Assembly: GCF_002234595.1 (NCBI RefSeq)
Contig: NZ_NMUL01000012.1
Location: forward strand, 186,001 to 250,000
DNA length: 64,000 bases
Direction: 5' to 3'
Source of the DNA: Amycolatopsis vastitatis
Lineage (GTDB): Bacteria > Actinomycetota > Actinomycetes > Mycobacteriales > Pseudonocardiaceae
Shown here: positions 63,630 to 64,000 of the stretch, one piece after another
Position numbering within the stretch: the first letter of the stretch is position 1
Layout of the letters: each line of letters begins with the position of its first letter
The notes under the pieces: generated by a model
Database searches by the model: none
Told to the model about the DNA's origin: nothing
The model's input: the letters and a program-made list of their open reading frames with translations, nothing else
Made by a program: the position numbers and the translations under genes

Positions 63630-64000
63630 ATGACCGAAACGGCACTCATCCTCATCGACGTCCAGCGCGGGTTCGACGACCCGGAGTTCTGGGGCCCGCG
63701 CAACAATCCCGGCGCCGAAGCCAACATCAAGGCGCTGCTCGACGCCTGGCAGGAGCGGCGGCTCCCGGTGGTGCTCGTGCACCACGACTCGCCGAAGCCC
63801 GGCTCGCCGCTGCGCCCCGGTCAGCCGGGCAACGACTTCAAGCCCGAACTCGACGGCGCGCGGGCGGACCTGGTGTTCGGCAAGAAGGTCAACTCGGCCT
63901 TCATCGGCGACGTCGACCTCGACGCGTGGCTGCGCAAGCGCGGCATCACGAGCTTCGTCCTGGCCGGCATCCAGACGAACTTCTGCTGCGAAACCACCGC
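63630..64000 (+). CDS. Isochorismatase-family cysteine hydrolase, 3'-truncated
   Basis: The window ends inside this gene. From ATG 63630 the visible 123 residues are MTETALILIDVQRGFDDPEF..., with Asp10 in the LILIDVQ strand, lysine in VFGKKVNSAF and the nucleophile Cys in GIQTNFCCETT. These are the Asp-Lys-Cys set of isochorismatase-like hydrolases (nicotinamidase, ureidoacrylate hydrolase and others). Divergent from the GlxA-type regulator with 71 bases between, a common pair in which the regulator controls the hydrolase. Confidence 0.88.
   Translation, partial: MTETALILIDVQRGFDDPEFWGPRNNPGAEANIKALLDAWQERRLPVVLVHHDSPKPGSPLRPGQPGNDFKPELDGARADLVFGKKVNSAFIGDVDLDAWLRKRGITSFVLAGIQTNFCCETT

Overview
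The window is about 72% G+C, densely coded, with very high third-position GC, GTG starts and many 4-base (ATGA/GTGA) gene overlaps. These features, plus NucS, LCP proteins, an F420/LLM oxidoreductase, DUF3618, DUF2017 and a CysO-CysM-Mec sulfur system, point to a filamentous actinomycete of the Pseudonocardiales. An Amycolatopsis-like genome is my best guess from general look, not from a search. The window reads as ordinary chromosome; I see no phage, integrase, transposase, CRISPR or biosynthetic megacluster.

Layout. 1-13 kb: 3' end of a long-chain acyl-CoA ligase, an SDR, an MFS transporter, a membrane diguanylate cyclase preceded by three copies of a ~33-bp element, an unknown protein, a secreted-phospholipase-A2/membrane fusion, an LCP cell-wall ligase, a helix-turn-helix regulator, and a frameshifted Baeyer-Villiger-type monooxygenase divergent from a TetR regulator whose last codons lie in a 22-bp tandem repeat. 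13-21 kb: small proteins, an unusual tRNA with a leucine anticodon (UAG) but no long variable arm, an amidase-MerR pair, a saccharopine-dehydrogenase-like enzyme divergent from a GlxA-type AraC regulator, and a peroxiredoxin.

21-38 kb is a housekeeping block whose order matches Mycobacterium tuberculosis Rv1341 back to Rv1329c: rdgB, rph, a Rv1339-like metallo-hydrolase, murI, rhomboid, then cysM-cysO-mec, P1 peptidase, DUF2017, clpS, pncB, and dinG. Arylamine N-acetyltransferase, an Asp/Glu racemase and a second metallo-hydrolase are inserted between the rhomboid gene and cysM; pncA, a KDPG-type aldolase, a secreted protein and bioY are inserted between pncB and dinG. 38-51 kb: OsmC, a Pth2-like protein, serB and ctaD (same pair as Rv3042c-Rv3043c), assorted enzymes, a 21-bp tandem repeat array, a PLP enzyme divergent from an Lrp regulator, and an LLM oxidoreductase-deaminase-TrmO run.

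51-64 kb: a double 3-hydroxyacyl-CoA dehydrogenase, the dihydroxyacetone kinase operon dhaK-dhaL-dhaM(HPr), a lipoprotein, a sodium/solute symporter with a small membrane partner and an operator-like palindrome, a lone papain-like protein, nucS with a DUF1653 partner, a Nudix hydrolase, a deletion scar that joins a TetR fragment to a DUF2867-like fragment, an enoyl-CoA hydratase, a second GlxA-type regulator and a truncated cysteine hydrolase.

Functionally the window mixes sulfur/cysteine supply (CysO-CysM-Mec), NAD salvage (PncA, PncB), genome maintenance (NucS, DinG, RdgB, Nudix), envelope functions (MurI, LCP, PLA2 fusion), respiration (CtaD) and carbon use (DHA kinase, KDPG aldolase, beta-oxidation enzymes). 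All functional calls are from reading translated sequence and family knowledge; no database search was run.
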